A DNA stretch of 64,000 nt from CANKHJ01 sp035556495 (lineage in GTDB: Bacteria; Pseudomonadota; Alphaproteobacteria; Rhizobiales; Xanthobacteraceae). Under the pieces are notes generated by a model that saw nothing but the letters and a program-made list of their open reading frames with translations, did not search any database and was not told the DNA's origin. Position numbers and translations under genes: made by a program. Each line of letters begins with the position of its first letter. The first letter of the stretch is position 1. Of this stretch, positions 1 to 8,590 are shown in pieces. The DNA is taken from contig DATMEW010000166.1 of assembly GCA_035556495.1 (NCBI GenBank), positions 1 to 64,000 on the forward strand, written 5' to 3'.

Positions 1-25
1 GAAACCTCCGAAACTTCCCAAGCCC

Positions 26-1099
26 TCACTCGTCTTCGTCGCCCTCGCCTTCCTCACCGGCGAGAATCTTCTCGGCGATCAGCCCGGCGTTCTGGCGGAT
101 GGCCGCCTCGATCCGGTCGGCAGTCTCGGCATTCTGCCGCAGGAACGTCTTGGCATTCTCGCGCCCCTGACCAAGCCGCTGGCTGTCATAGGAGAACCAT
201 GCGCCGGATTTCTCGACCACACCGGCTTTGACGCCGAGGTCGATCAGTTCGCCCATTTTCGAGACGCCCTCGCCATACATGATGTCGAACTCGACCTGCT
301 TGAACGGTGGCGCCAGCTTGTTCTTCACCACCTTCACGCGGGTCTGGTTGCCGATCACCTCGTCGCGGTCCTTGATCGCGCCGATGCGGCGGATATCGAG
401 ACGCACGGAAGCGTAGAACTTCAGGGCATTGCCGCCGGTCGTGGTTTCGGGCGAGCCATACATCACGCCGATCTTCATGCGGATCTGATTGATGAAGATC
501 ACCATGGTGTTCGATTTATTGATCGACCCGGTGAGCTTGCGCAGCGCCTGGCTCATGAGGCGGGCCTGGAGGCCGGGCTGGCTGTCGCCCATCTCGCCTT
601 CAAGTTCCGCGCGCGGCACGAGCGCGGCGACGGAGTCGATCACCAGCACGTCGATCGCGCCCGAACGCACCAGCGTATCCGCGATCTCCAGCGCCTGCTC
701 ACCGGTGTCGGGCTGCGAAATCAGCAGATCGTCGACATTCACGCCGAGCTTGCGGGCATAGATCGGGTCCAGCGCATGTTCCGCGTCCACAAAGGCGCAA
801 ATGCCCCCCTTGCGCTGAGCTTCGGCGACGGTGTGCAGCGCCAGCGTGGTCTTGCCGGAGCTTTCCGGGCCGTAGATTTCGATGACCCTGCCTTTCGGCA
901 GCCCACCCACGCCAAGGGCGATATCGAGGCCGAGGGAACCCGTAGAAACCGCTTCGATATCCATCGACTTGTCGTTCTTGCCAAGCCGCATGATCGAGCC
1001 CTTGCCGAAATTGCGCTCGATCTGGGAGAGCGCGGCATCAAGGGCTTTCGATTTATCCATGGACGAACCTTCGACAATACGCAGGGAGGCGGCTGCCAT
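26..1099 (-). CDS. recA: Recombinase A
   Basis: RecA polymerises on single-stranded DNA with ATP, drives homologous pairing in recombinational repair and stimulates LexA self-cleavage in the SOS response. The 357-residue product has the full family architecture: Walker A GPESSGKT, the conserved NQIRMKIGVMYG segment with loop-2 residues after it, and an acidic C-terminal tail (EEGEGDEDE). The reading frame stays open upstream to 1246, but the ATG at 1099 is preferred. It has GGAGAG just upstream, gives the usual alphaproteobacterial N-terminus (MAAASLRIVEGSSMDKSKAL), and a longer start would put the SOS box inside the gene. The gene stands alone, with a nitroreductase gene upstream on the same strand. 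Expression is probably LexA-controlled through the box at 1212-1226. The identification is close to certain. Confidence 0.98.
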   Translation of the reverse strand: MAAASLRIVEGSSMDKSKALDAALSQIERNFGKGSIMRLGKNDKSMDIEAVSTGSLGLDIALGVGGLPKGRVIEIYGPESSGKTTLALHTVAEAQRKGGICAFVDAEHALDPIYARKLGVNVDDLLISQPDTGEQALEIADTLVRSGAIDVLVIDSVAALVPRAELEGEMGDSQPGLQARLMSQALRKLTGSINKSNTMVIFINQIRMKIGVMYGSPETTTGGNALKFYASVRLDIRRIGAIKDRDEVIGNQTRVKVVKNKLAPPFKQVEFDIMYGEGVSKMGELIDLGVKAGVVEKSGAWFSYDSQRLGQGRENAKTFLRQNAETADRIEAAIRQNAGLIAEKILAGEEGEGDEDE

Positions 1100-1211
1100 C
1101 TGGTCTCTCCTTATGGCTGGAATGGTGGGGATTCGAAAGCCGTGAAGCCCCCACGGCTCCTGCCTCATCCCCAACTTGCCTTGAGAGATTCTTGTACACG
1201 ATATGTTCCAT

Positions 1212-1226
1212 GTTCGCAATATGTTC
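1212..1226 (-). promoter_or_regulatory. LexA (SOS) box upstream of recA
   Basis: The sequence reads GTTC-GCAATAT-GTTC, an exact match to the direct-repeat SOS box GTTC-N7-GTTC known for alphaproteobacterial LexA. It lies about 113 bases upstream of the recA start on the promoter side. A further GTTC half-site sits at 1205-1208. Both its position and the family knowledge support LexA repression of recA. Confidence 0.85.
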
Positions 1227-1272
1227 TTTTCGCCGGCGGCGGCCATTTGCGACAGCCGCCGGCCTCGCCCGC

Positions 1273-1863
1273 TCAGGACGAGATGCCGGCCGGCGCTCCG
1301 CTCCAGCGGGAGATGAATTCTTCGCTGGCCGGACGCGGCGGAACGACAGCCCGCGGCCGCGGCGTTCCGGCATAGATGAAACCGACGATGGCATCGCCGG
1401 GTTCGAGCCCCAACGCCGCCTTGACCCGCGGGTCATAAGCCGGCGCGCCGGTCTTCCAGACGGCACCGAAGCCCTGTGCATGGAGACCGAGCATCAGATT
1501 CTGGGCCGCGGCTCCCGCAGCCAGCATCTGCTCGATCTCGGGTACGCCCGGCCGCTCGATAAGCCGGGCCGCCACGACGACGATCAGCGGCGCGCGCATC
1601 GCCTTGGCGGCTTCGCGCTCAAGTTCGGGAGCGGAGACGTCGGCGTTGCGGCACTTCAGAGCATCAGCGAGTACCTGGCCGAAAGCATGCCGCGCCGCGC
1701 CCTCGATCAGGATGAAACGCCATGGCCGCAGCCGCGCATGATCCGGCGCCGCGACAGCCGCCTCCAGCGCCCGGCTCAGGGCCTCGTGCGAAGGAGCCGG
1801 TTCGTCAAAGTCCTTCGGCGAGGTGCGCGAAATCATTACGTCCAGAGCATTCGTCTGCGCCAT
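1273..1863 (-). CDS. Nitroreductase family protein (YdjA-like)
   Basis: FMN-dependent NAD(P)H oxidoreductase of the small nitroreductase fold, 196 residues, expected to be cytosolic. The N-terminus (ISRTSPKDFDEPAPSHEAL) is the family's FMN-phosphate-binding region followed by the first helices. The segment AAGAAAQNLMLGLHAQGFGA is the central helix, and the C-terminus GDAIVGFIYAGTP closes the fold; this order matches YdjA-type members. The ATG at 1863 has GAGGGTGA just upstream and is preferred over more upstream in-frame starts. It is divergent from the amidase gene at 2042 and on the same strand as recA. The physiological substrate cannot be read from sequence. Confidence 0.85.
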   Translation of the reverse strand: MAQTNALDVMISRTSPKDFDEPAPSHEALSRALEAAVAAPDHARLRPWRFILIEGAARHAFGQVLADALKCRNADVSAPELEREAAKAMRAPLIVVVAARLIERPGVPEIEQMLAAGAAAQNLMLGLHAQGFGAVWKTGAPAYDPRVKAALGLEPGDAIVGFIYAGTPRPRAVVPPRPASEEFISRWSGAPAGISS

Positions 1864-2041
1864 ATTCACCCTCGTTTCGCAGCAACCGCTGCCATTTGTC
1901 CGCATCATCCCCGGATGTGGTCGCTGCGACCGCCAAAAGCAATGCATGATCCGGACTGAGCGACTTGACGCGGCAAGCGTCATGGCCTTGGTTGCTGGCT
2001 GCAAACCGGATCAACATGCCGGACCGTGCGCGGGGGGATTT

Positions 2042-3493
2042 ATGCCGGACATCGCATTCGCATCGGCCAAGCGGCTGGCGGACCTAATTGCCAAGAAGAA
2101 GGTCGGCTGCGTCGAACTGCTGGATCATTATGTGGCGCGGGTCGAAAAATATAACCCGACGATCAACGCGATTATCGCAACGGACATTCCCGCAGCCCGC
2201 AAACAGGCGAAGGCGGCTGACAGGGCAATTGCCCGGGGAGAAAGCCGGGGGCCGCTTCACGGCGTACCGATGACCGTGAAGGAAGCCTTCGACGTGAAGG
2301 GCCTGCCGACCACATGGGGCGTGCCGGGCCAGCGCGGCAGCATGCCCACCACCAACGCGCTGGCGGTGGACCGGCTGACAAATGCCGGCGCGGTGATCTT
2401 CGGCAAGACCAATGTGCCCGCGTGGCTTGCGGACGGGCAGAGCTACAACGACATCTATGGTGTCACCAAAAACCCCTGGGACACCTCGCGCACGCCGGGC
2501 GGCTCATCAGGCGGTTCGGCGGCGGCGCTGGCGAGCGGTATGACCGGCCTCGAACTCGGCAGCGACATCGCGTCCTCGATCCGCAACCCTTCGCACCACT
2601 GCGGCACTTTCGGCCACAAGCCGAGCTATGGCATCTGCCCGCCACGCGGCCACACGCTGAACGGCCGCCTCGCCGCCGACGATATCAACTCCATCGGACC
2701 GATGGCGCGCAGCGCCGCCGATCTCGACATTGCGCTGGCCGTTATCGCGGGACCGGACGAAATCGATGCCGGCGCCTTCGCCCTCGCCCTGCCGGCGCCG
2801 CGCAAGAAGCGGCTGAAGGATTTCAGGATCGGCATCATGTTTGACGATCCGGCCGCCGTGGTCGAACCGCAGGTGCAGGAGGTGATGCACACCCTCGCCG
2901 CCTTCCTCAGCAAGGCTGGAGTGAAGATCGACGACAAGACCCGGCCGGTGCCCATGGAGGACGCCAAGCGTGTCTTCGCGCAGCTTCTGCGCGGCGCGAC
3001 ATCCCATCGGCAGACGGACAAGGAATTCGCTGAGAATCTCGCCAAGGCGCGCAAGCTCGCCGGCGACGACGACAGCCCGGCGGCGCGGGTGCTGCGCGCG
3101 CAGGTGCAGCACCATCGCGACTGGCTCGCCGCCCATGAGGAACGCGTGCGCATGCGCTGGGCCTGGCACGAATATTTCAAGACCTACGACCTACTGCTGG
3201 CGCCGTCCTTCCCGGTCGCAGCGCATCCGCACCTGCTCAACGCACCGCCGGCGAAGCGGGTTTATACGGTCCGCGGCAAGACCTATTCGATGCTGGACCA
3301 GTTGATCTGGGCAGGCTACGCGGGCGTGGCCTATCAGCCGGCCAGCGCCGCGCCTGCCGGTCTCACCGGAGAAGGTCTGCCGGTCGGCGTGCAGATCATC
3401 GGGCCCTACGGCGCGGACCGCACCTGCATCCGCTTCGCCCGGCTGCTTGAGAAGGAATACCGCGCCTTCGTGCCCCCGCCCGGATACGAGTGA
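2042..3493 (+). CDS. Amidase (amidase signature family)
   Basis: Hydrolyses an amide bond with a Ser-cisSer-Lys triad. The 483-residue protein shows the catalytic lysine in PMTVKEAFDVKG, the glycine/serine signature GGSSGGSAAALASG, and the nucleophile region GSDIASSIRNP, where the usual GGS is ASS but the nucleophilic serine is kept. CGTFGHKPSYG is the family's conserved structural segment. The ATG at 2042 follows GCGGGGGGATTT, so it is preferred over the longer frame from 1823. There is no signal peptide, so it should be cytoplasmic. It is convergent with the DUF4010 gene and shares a terminator hairpin with it. The substrate (amide, acylamide or carbamate) is not predictable. Confidence 0.92.
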   Translation: MPDIAFASAKRLADLIAKKKVGCVELLDHYVARVEKYNPTINAIIATDIPAARKQAKAADRAIARGESRGPLHGVPMTVKEAFDVKGLPTTWGVPGQRGSMPTTNALAVDRLTNAGAVIFGKTNVPAWLADGQSYNDIYGVTKNPWDTSRTPGGSSGGSAAALASGMTGLELGSDIASSIRNPSHHCGTFGHKPSYGICPPRGHTLNGRLAADDINSIGPMARSAADLDIALAVIAGPDEIDAGAFALALPAPRKKRLKDFRIGIMFDDPAAVVEPQVQEVMHTLAAFLSKAGVKIDDKTRPVPMEDAKRVFAQLLRGATSHRQTDKEFAENLAKARKLAGDDDSPAARVLRAQVQHHRDWLAAHEERVRMRWAWHEYFKTYDLLLAPSFPVAAHPHLLNAPPAKRVYTVRGKTYSMLDQLIWAGYAGVAYQPASAAPAGLTGEGLPVGVQIIGPYGADRTCIRFARLLEKEYRAFVPPPGYE

Positions 3494-3510
3494 GCCCCGG
3501 CGCAATCTGT

Positions 3511-3548
3511 CCGGCCCCGTTGCGGGAAACCCGCCACAGCGGGGCCGG
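3511..3548. terminator. Bidirectional hairpin between convergent genes
   Basis: CCGGCCCCG at 3511-3519 is perfectly complementary to CGGGGCCGG at 3540-3548. A second stem (GCGGG/CCCGC) lies inside the loop. It fills the gap between the stop codons of the amidase (+) and the DUF4010 gene (-). No long T tract follows, so terminator function is inferred from the strong stem and the convergent context. Confidence 0.6.
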
Positions 3549-3549
3549 G

Positions 3550-4836
3550 TCAGTGCGCGCCGAACATTGTAACCGCCCACCAGGCGAGCCCGCCGGCGGC
3601 GAGGCAAAGCACCGACACGATCGCAATGTCCAGCGCGAACCGGCCGCGCCCGATCACCCCGCCGATCGCCAGCTTGGTCGCGGTGTTGCTGATGAGCGCG
3701 ATCAGGATCGCCAGCGCGGCAGCCGGGGCATCCAGCGTCTGCGGCGTCATCTTCGCCATCGACACCGCCACCGCGTCGACATCGGCAAGGCCGAGAGCCG
3801 CCGCGCCCAGCAGTGCGCCGCCGGCTCCGAAATTGCGGCCCAGCAGATTCCCGATCGCGATCACCACTGCCAGAAGGGCTGCGAAAGACAGGACCGAGAG
3901 CAGGTTGAAGGGATTGCTGAAGGACGCCCCCGCCACAGGGCGCCCATTGTCCCAACCATAGACAACGAGCAGCGCGAATGCCGTTGCGCACAGGGCCGCC
4001 GCGAGCAGGGGTGCGGCCAGCGACGCCAGCAGGGCCGGCGCGAGCGCCCCCGCAATAGCGAGCACGCGCATGAATGAAACCGCCATCGCCAACGCGACGC
4101 CGGCCGCGAGAATGCCCGGTGCCCCCTCGCCTCGCGCCGCGCTTCTTGCATTCGCCAATGTCACCGCGGTGGACGAAGCGAGCCCTCCGGTCGCGGCGGC
4201 AAGCAGAACGCCGCGGCGCTCTCCCAGAGAGCGGACAGTCGCGTATCCGAAAAAGGAGACTCCCGCTAGAATGATGGCAATCATCCATACCTGACGCGGA
4301 TTGACGCCGCCGACGACCTCGTAGCTTCGATCCGGCACTATCGGCAGGATGATGAAAGTCATCGCGAGCAGGGTCAGCGCGGAGCGCAACTCCGGCCATG
4401 TGATCCGCCGCAACAAGCCATGTAGACTTTCCCGCAGGGCAAGGATGCCGACCGCGGCCACGGCGACGGCGGCCGAAACCCGCATGTCGCCGATCGTAGC
4501 GAAAGCCGCAAGCAGAAACGCCAGCATCCCGGAAACTGCCGTTGTCGCCGAGAAGCTGCCTTCCGCGCGATTTTCCTCCCGAGAAAATACGGTCAGCACC
4601 AAGGCATAAACGGCAAAAGCCGCGGCGAAAAAAATCGCGGCCCCGAGAGCGCTGCCCTCGCCAAAGACCAGCGCGAAGCTTCCGCTGCCGCTGCCAAGCA
4701 GACCAGTGAGCGCGAAGGTGCGGATCCCCGCGGTACGAGCGCCATCAGCCGCATCGCGCATCTTCCAGCCGCGCTCGATGCCGAACAGCAGGCCGATTCC
4801 CAGCCCGACAGCGAAATGGGTCAGCGTCTCTTCCAC
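3550..4836 (-). CDS. MgtC/DUF4010 family membrane protein
   Basis: Inner-membrane protein of 428 residues with about a dozen hydrophobic segments. The N-terminus (HFAVGLGIGLLFGIERGW) matches the MgtC/SapB-like repeat that begins DUF4010 proteins. The middle contains the typical segment RITWPELRSALTLLAMTF followed by ILPIVPD, and a glycine-rich region (TGGLASSTAVTLANARSA). The biochemical function of DUF4010 proteins is not established; MgtC homologues are linked to magnesium limitation, but transport has not been shown. It is a single gene, convergent with the amidase. The family assignment is fairly secure, the role unknown. Confidence 0.85.
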   Translation of the reverse strand: MEETLTHFAVGLGIGLLFGIERGWKMRDAADGARTAGIRTFALTGLLGSGSGSFALVFGEGSALGAAIFFAAAFAVYALVLTVFSREENRAEGSFSATTAVSGMLAFLLAAFATIGDMRVSAAVAVAAVGILALRESLHGLLRRITWPELRSALTLLAMTFIILPIVPDRSYEVVGGVNPRQVWMIAIILAGVSFFGYATVRSLGERRGVLLAAATGGLASSTAVTLANARSAARGEGAPGILAAGVALAMAVSFMRVLAIAGALAPALLASLAAPLLAAALCATAFALLVVYGWDNGRPVAGASFSNPFNLLSVLSFAALLAVVIAIGNLLGRNFGAGGALLGAAALGLADVDAVAVSMAKMTPQTLDAPAAALAILIALISNTATKLAIGGVIGRGRFALDIAIVSVLCLAAGGLAWWAVTMFGAH

Positions 4837-5041
4837 GGCCTGTCGATCCTCTCAAACCCGGCGCAAGGCAGTTTCATTCTCCAAACGCTCCTCTTTTTGG
4901 CATGGAATGAGCGAGCCCTGCCGATTTTCAACCGATTTCACCACTCGCCGGGAGCAAAAGGGAACAATATATTGAATGCAGAATAATTTTCTCCTCCGGC
5001 CGTGCGTGGCGCATGGCGCGGAGGCACTACAGGAGAGAAGC

Positions 5042-5701
5042 ATGGGACTTTCAATCGGCGACACCGCTCCGGATTTCGAAGCTGAAACCACCCAGGGAAA
5101 AATCCGGTTTCACGAGTGGCTGGGAGACTCTTGGGGCGTGCTGTTCTCCCATCCCAAGGATTTTACACCGATCTGCACCACGGAACTGGGCTATATGGCC
5201 CGGATCAAGCCCGAATTCGACAAGCGCGGCGTGAAGATCATCGGTCTGTCCGTGGACCCGGTGGACAATCATGCCAAATGGGCGACCGATATCGAGGAAA
5301 CCCAGGGCTTCGCACCGAACTATCCCATGATTGGCGATACCGATCTCGCGATCTCCAAGGCGTGGGGCATGTTACCAGCGGCGACCTCCGGCAACGCCAA
5401 TGAACGCACAGCGGCCGACAACCAGACGGTGCGCAATGTCTTCGTCATCGGTCCCGACAAGAAGATCAAGCTGATCCTGGTCTATCCCATGAGCACGGGC
5501 CGCAACTTCGATGAGGTGCTGCGCGTGATCGACTCCATGCAACTCACCTCCAAATTCCAGGTGGCGACGCCCGTCAACTGGAAGAATGGCGAAGATGTGG
5601 TCATCCTCACCTCGGTCAACGACGAGGACGCGAAGAAGGCCTATCCGGACGGCTGGAAAACCCTGAAGCCGTATCTGCGCGTCGTGCCGCAGCCGAAGTA
5701 A
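5042..5701 (+). CDS. 1-Cys peroxiredoxin (Prx6 type)
   Basis: Reduces hydrogen peroxide and organic hydroperoxides in the cytosol. The 219-residue product has the peroxidatic motif HPKDFTPICTTELG with Cys45, the conserved Thr and Pro of PxxxTxxC, and the long C-terminal extension typical of Prx6 (LTSVNDEDAKKAYPDGW). No resolving cysteine is apparent, which fits the 1-Cys class. The ATG at 5042 follows AGGAGAGAAGC and is preferred over the open frame from 4976. The gene is monocistronic and ends in a strong intrinsic terminator at 5756-5793. Confidence 0.95.
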   Translation: MGLSIGDTAPDFEAETTQGKIRFHEWLGDSWGVLFSHPKDFTPICTTELGYMARIKPEFDKRGVKIIGLSVDPVDNHAKWATDIEETQGFAPNYPMIGDTDLAISKAWGMLPAATSGNANERTAADNQTVRNVFVIGPDKKIKLILVYPMSTGRNFDEVLRVIDSMQLTSKFQVATPVNWKNGEDVVILTSVNDEDAKKAYPDGWKTLKPYLRVVPQPK

Positions 5702-5755
5702 CGACAGACCGCCGCGCCTCCTCCGCTTGGCGGAACGGCGTTGTCGGATCGAGAT

Positions 5756-5793
5756 AAAAGGGGCGGCGGGCACAAGCGCCTGCCGCCCCTTTT
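5756..5793 (+). terminator. Intrinsic terminator of the peroxiredoxin gene
   Basis: A long stem runs from AAAAGGGGCGGC to GCCGCCCCTTTT with a short loop near 5772-5777 and a single G-T wobble in the upper stem. The A run before and T run after it make it a classic intrinsic terminator that can work in both directions. Confidence 0.88.
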
Positions 5794-5851
5794 CTGCGCG
5801 GCGCAGGCTTCGTAGACTTCGGCAGGATCGCGGCAACCCCCGGTGCAAGCC

Positions 5852-6493
5852 ATGACATCGTCGCCCCCTTCTGCCGATCTCGGCTTCATTCATCGCTTCC
5901 TGCCTGGCGCTGCGGGGCACGCACCGCTTCTGCTGCTGCATGGTACCGGCGGCAACGAGGATGACCTTATTCCGCTGGCGCGCCGCATCTCGCCCGGCAG
6001 CGCACTGTTGTCACCGCGGGGCAAGGTGCTGGAGATGGGCATGCCGCGCTATTTCCGGCGTCGCTCCGAGGGCGTATTCGACCTCGACGACATGATGGAG
6101 CGGACCGACGAACTGGCCGATTTCGTGTTGCGCGCGCAGGACGCTTATGGCATCGGCCGGCCGGTCGCCATGGGCTTTTCCAACGGGGCGAATATCGCCT
6201 ATTCGCTGCTGTTCCGGCATCCCGAACTGCTGGCCGGCGCCATTCTGTTTCGCGCGGTGCTGCCATTCGAGCCGGAGACGCTGCCGGCGCTGGACATCCC
6301 CGTTCTGCTGACCCTCGGATCGGATGACCCGATGATATCCCCTCAGCAGGCGGCGCGCCTTGGCGCTGCCCTCACCCGGACCGGCGCAAGGCTGACGGAG
6401 CGGACCCTTCCCGCCGGCCACGGCCTGACGCCGGACGACATCGCGCTTGCGGAAACGTGGATGAAAGAGCGTTCCGGCGAATTTGGCTCTTGA
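5852..6493 (+). CDS. Alpha/beta hydrolase, carboxylesterase/phospholipase type
   Basis: A 213-residue serine hydrolase of the carboxylesterase (YpfH/dienelactone-hydrolase-like) group. The oxyanion region LLLHGTGGNEDDLIPLAR is followed by the nucleophile elbow GFSNGANIA. A late aspartate in LGSDDPMIS and a histidine in PAGHGLTPDD complete the triad. The ATG at 5852 is used here; an in-frame GTG at 5843 would add three residues and cannot be excluded, because no clear ribosome site discriminates. It stands alone between the peroxiredoxin terminator and tRNA-Arg. The substrate is unknown. Confidence 0.85.
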   Translation: MTSSPPSADLGFIHRFLPGAAGHAPLLLLHGTGGNEDDLIPLARRISPGSALLSPRGKVLEMGMPRYFRRRSEGVFDLDDMMERTDELADFVLRAQDAYGIGRPVAMGFSNGANIAYSLLFRHPELLAGAILFRAVLPFEPETLPALDIPVLLTLGSDDPMISPQQAARLGAALTRTGARLTERTLPAGHGLTPDDIALAETWMKERSGEFGS

Positions 6494-6527
6494 CGAAGCG
6501 ACCGTCACGGTCTGTTTTCCAGGGCCT

Positions 6528-6604
6528 GCGCTCGTAGCTCAGCTGGATAGAGCATCAGACTTCGAATCTGAGGGTCGGGAGTTCGAATCTCTCCGAGCGC
6601 GCCA
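6528..6604 (+). tRNA. tRNA-Arg (anticodon TCG)
   Basis: The acceptor stem GCGCTCG/CGAGCGC pairs perfectly. The D arm, the TCAGA/TCTGA anticodon stem with loop CTTCGAA, and the T arm GGGAG-TTCGAAT-CTCTC are all intact. The loop gives anticodon TCG (arginine, reading CGA). The CCA end is encoded at 6602-6604. AT-richer accessory DNA begins immediately after it, as often seen at tRNA integration sites, although no integrase or repeated tRNA end was found. Confidence 0.97.
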
Positions 6605-6852
6605 GATGCCGCCGATTACCCTCCACAATACGCTATAGCCGCCTAGCGTACGCCCTTGCATCTGGCAAATGAGAGCCAGCGCGCAGAAAAGCGTAGAAAC
6701 GGCGGCGTTTGGCGGCCGAAAAGTTCGAATCGCCCAAGATCAAATAATGAATTTTGGGACCATGTGGGTTGTCTCGCGTTCCTTTTTTGTTCTAAATGAT
6801 GCCTATCAAACCCTCTTCTCGACACCTACGATTGCTCCTTAAGTTATCTGCC

Positions 6853-8382
6853 ATGGAACACCGCTTCACCCGCCAACAGCTCTATGACACGATCTGGTCG
6901 AAGCCGATGTCCCACCTCGCTGCTGAACTCGGTACCACCACGGGCATTCTCAGCACATTGCTGCGACGTGCCGACATCCCAACTCCCTCGTCCGGGCACT
7001 GGATGCGGAAAGAGTTCGGAAAGCCCATAGAACAACCCCCTCTACCGCCAACACCATCCGGATGTGTTGAGCCGCTAGTGCTGGATACCGAGAAGCAGGG
7101 GGTTAGGCGCAAGCCTAAACATGTCATAGCGGATCTGACACTCGATCTCGGCGTGGCACAGAAGACTCCAGCAGCGACGCCCGAAAATCCTGTCCCGGCC
7201 ACGCCAAAGCCACGTCCAACACAACCGACCACAATGACACGAGAGGACCTCTACAGCGCAGTGTGGACGACGCCAATGTCGCGATTGGCTGAGGAATATG
7301 GGATTAGCGGCAATGGTCTCGCCAAGATTTGTGGTCGGGAGGATATCCCGTATCCCCCGCGCGGATATTGGGCGAAGCATGCCGTAGGCAAAGCGCCAAA
7401 ACAGACACCATTGCCCAAATCGAGCAGCGCACGCTCTATCACCATCCGCCCGACACCTTTGCCGCCGCCTCCCATTGAGTTACCACCGGAGGTAATGCAG
7501 CAGGTGGACAAAGCTCGCGCGAGCGCATCCTCTCTTGTCGTGCCCGAGCGCCTTCTGAGACCACACGCGGTGATCGCGTCATGGCTTGCTGAGCATGAGG
7601 AAAAGAAGCGGCAGGCCCGCAACGAACGCGATCCATGGATGCGCAATCTGTACCGTCCAAGCGAATTCACCGAAACGGACCGTCGCAAGCATCGTATTCT
7701 GGATGCCCTGTTCAAGGCAATTGAACGCCAAGGCGGAAAGGTCGTGCAGGGGGAGCGAGGCGTCCTCTTTGCCGAAGTCTTGGGCGAAAAGGTGGAGTTC
7801 CAGGTTCGAGAGAAGCAAAAGCAGGAACGGCGGCCTCTGACCGAAGACGAGAAGCGATGGCGTTCAACCGGCGACAACGGCTGGAAGAAGGAACTGGTGC
7901 CGACCGGATGGCTGGTTTTTGAGATCAAGACCTGGCAATGGCCGCTAGGCCTTCCGCGCCAATGGCTTGAATCCGAAAAGCAACCAATGGAGGGCATGCT
8001 GCCTGACATTCTGGCCACTTTCGTCGCTGCCGGACCATTGCTCGTTCAAGAACGCAAGGATCGAGAGGCAGCAGAGCGCGAGCGCCAGCTCGCCGAGAGG
8101 CACCGGTATGAAGAGCAGCAACGACGCAAGCGAGACGCTAATCGCTGGCGAAAATTTAGGGAGTTGGCGCAGGATTGGCACGAACTCGCCGCCGTGCGCG
8201 ATTTCCTGACTGCATTGCGAACAATGGACACCGAGCCCCCCGCCGAGATTGATGGACGTGGCGTTGAAGAATGGATCGCGTGGGCAGAGGAGTGGCTCGA
8301 ACTGGCCGATCCTACAGTCAATGGAGTCGACGGTGTCTTCAAAAAGGTCGCCGCCGTTACCGATTGGACCTACCGAGATTGA
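6853..8382 (+). CDS. Uncharacterised protein with a duplicated N-terminal domain
   Basis: A 509-residue protein of no known function. Two clear copies of a roughly 60-residue unit occur at about residues 4-65 and 128-188. Each begins with a T-R-x-x-LY-x-x-x-W helix, followed by PMS-x-LA-x-E, then a helix with LRRADIPTP or CGREDIPYP, and ends in a W-containing turn. This looks like a helix-turn-helix-type unit, but that is inference. A proline-rich linker joins the copies. Residues around 400-440 form a highly charged, probably coiled-coil helix (ERERQLAERHRYEEQQRRKR). The ATG at 6853 begins the first copy exactly; the frame is open to ATGs at 6796 and 6799, with no clear ribosome site for either. 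It is the first gene of the block after tRNA-Arg. Confidence 0.75.
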   Translation: MEHRFTRQQLYDTIWSKPMSHLAAELGTTTGILSTLLRRADIPTPSSGHWMRKEFGKPIEQPPLPPTPSGCVEPLVLDTEKQGVRRKPKHVIADLTLDLGVAQKTPAATPENPVPATPKPRPTQPTTMTREDLYSAVWTTPMSRLAEEYGISGNGLAKICGREDIPYPPRGYWAKHAVGKAPKQTPLPKSSSARSITIRPTPLPPPPIELPPEVMQQVDKARASASSLVVPERLLRPHAVIASWLAEHEEKKRQARNERDPWMRNLYRPSEFTETDRRKHRILDALFKAIERQGGKVVQGERGVLFAEVLGEKVEFQVREKQKQERRPLTEDEKRWRSTGDNGWKKELVPTGWLVFEIKTWQWPLGLPRQWLESEKQPMEGMLPDILATFVAAGPLLVQERKDREAAERERQLAERHRYEEQQRRKRDANRWRKFRELAQDWHELAAVRDFLTALRTMDTEPPAEIDGRGVEEWIAWAEEWLELADPTVNGVDGVFKKVAAVTDWTYRD

Positions 8383-8590
8383 CCGCCTGGATACCAACAT
8401 CTAGATCGTTATGCGTCCATGTCGGCCGTTGCGGATTTGCTTTCCACGCCCCGAAAGCGGCCGCCTAAGAGTCAGAGCTCCCACCACGTCCATGGTGCTA
8501 ACAGGGTGAACAGCTTCAGTTGGCATCTCGTAGGCAGTTGACAATACTGGATATCCCCGAAGTAATTGCAATCATTGGGGAGGCTACGAG

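Noticed and set aside
3191..4399. A 402-codon minus-strand frame overlapping the amidase end and the DUF4010 gene
   Set aside because: It is a shifted frame of the DUF4010 gene, which has the proper hydrophobic pattern in its own frame.
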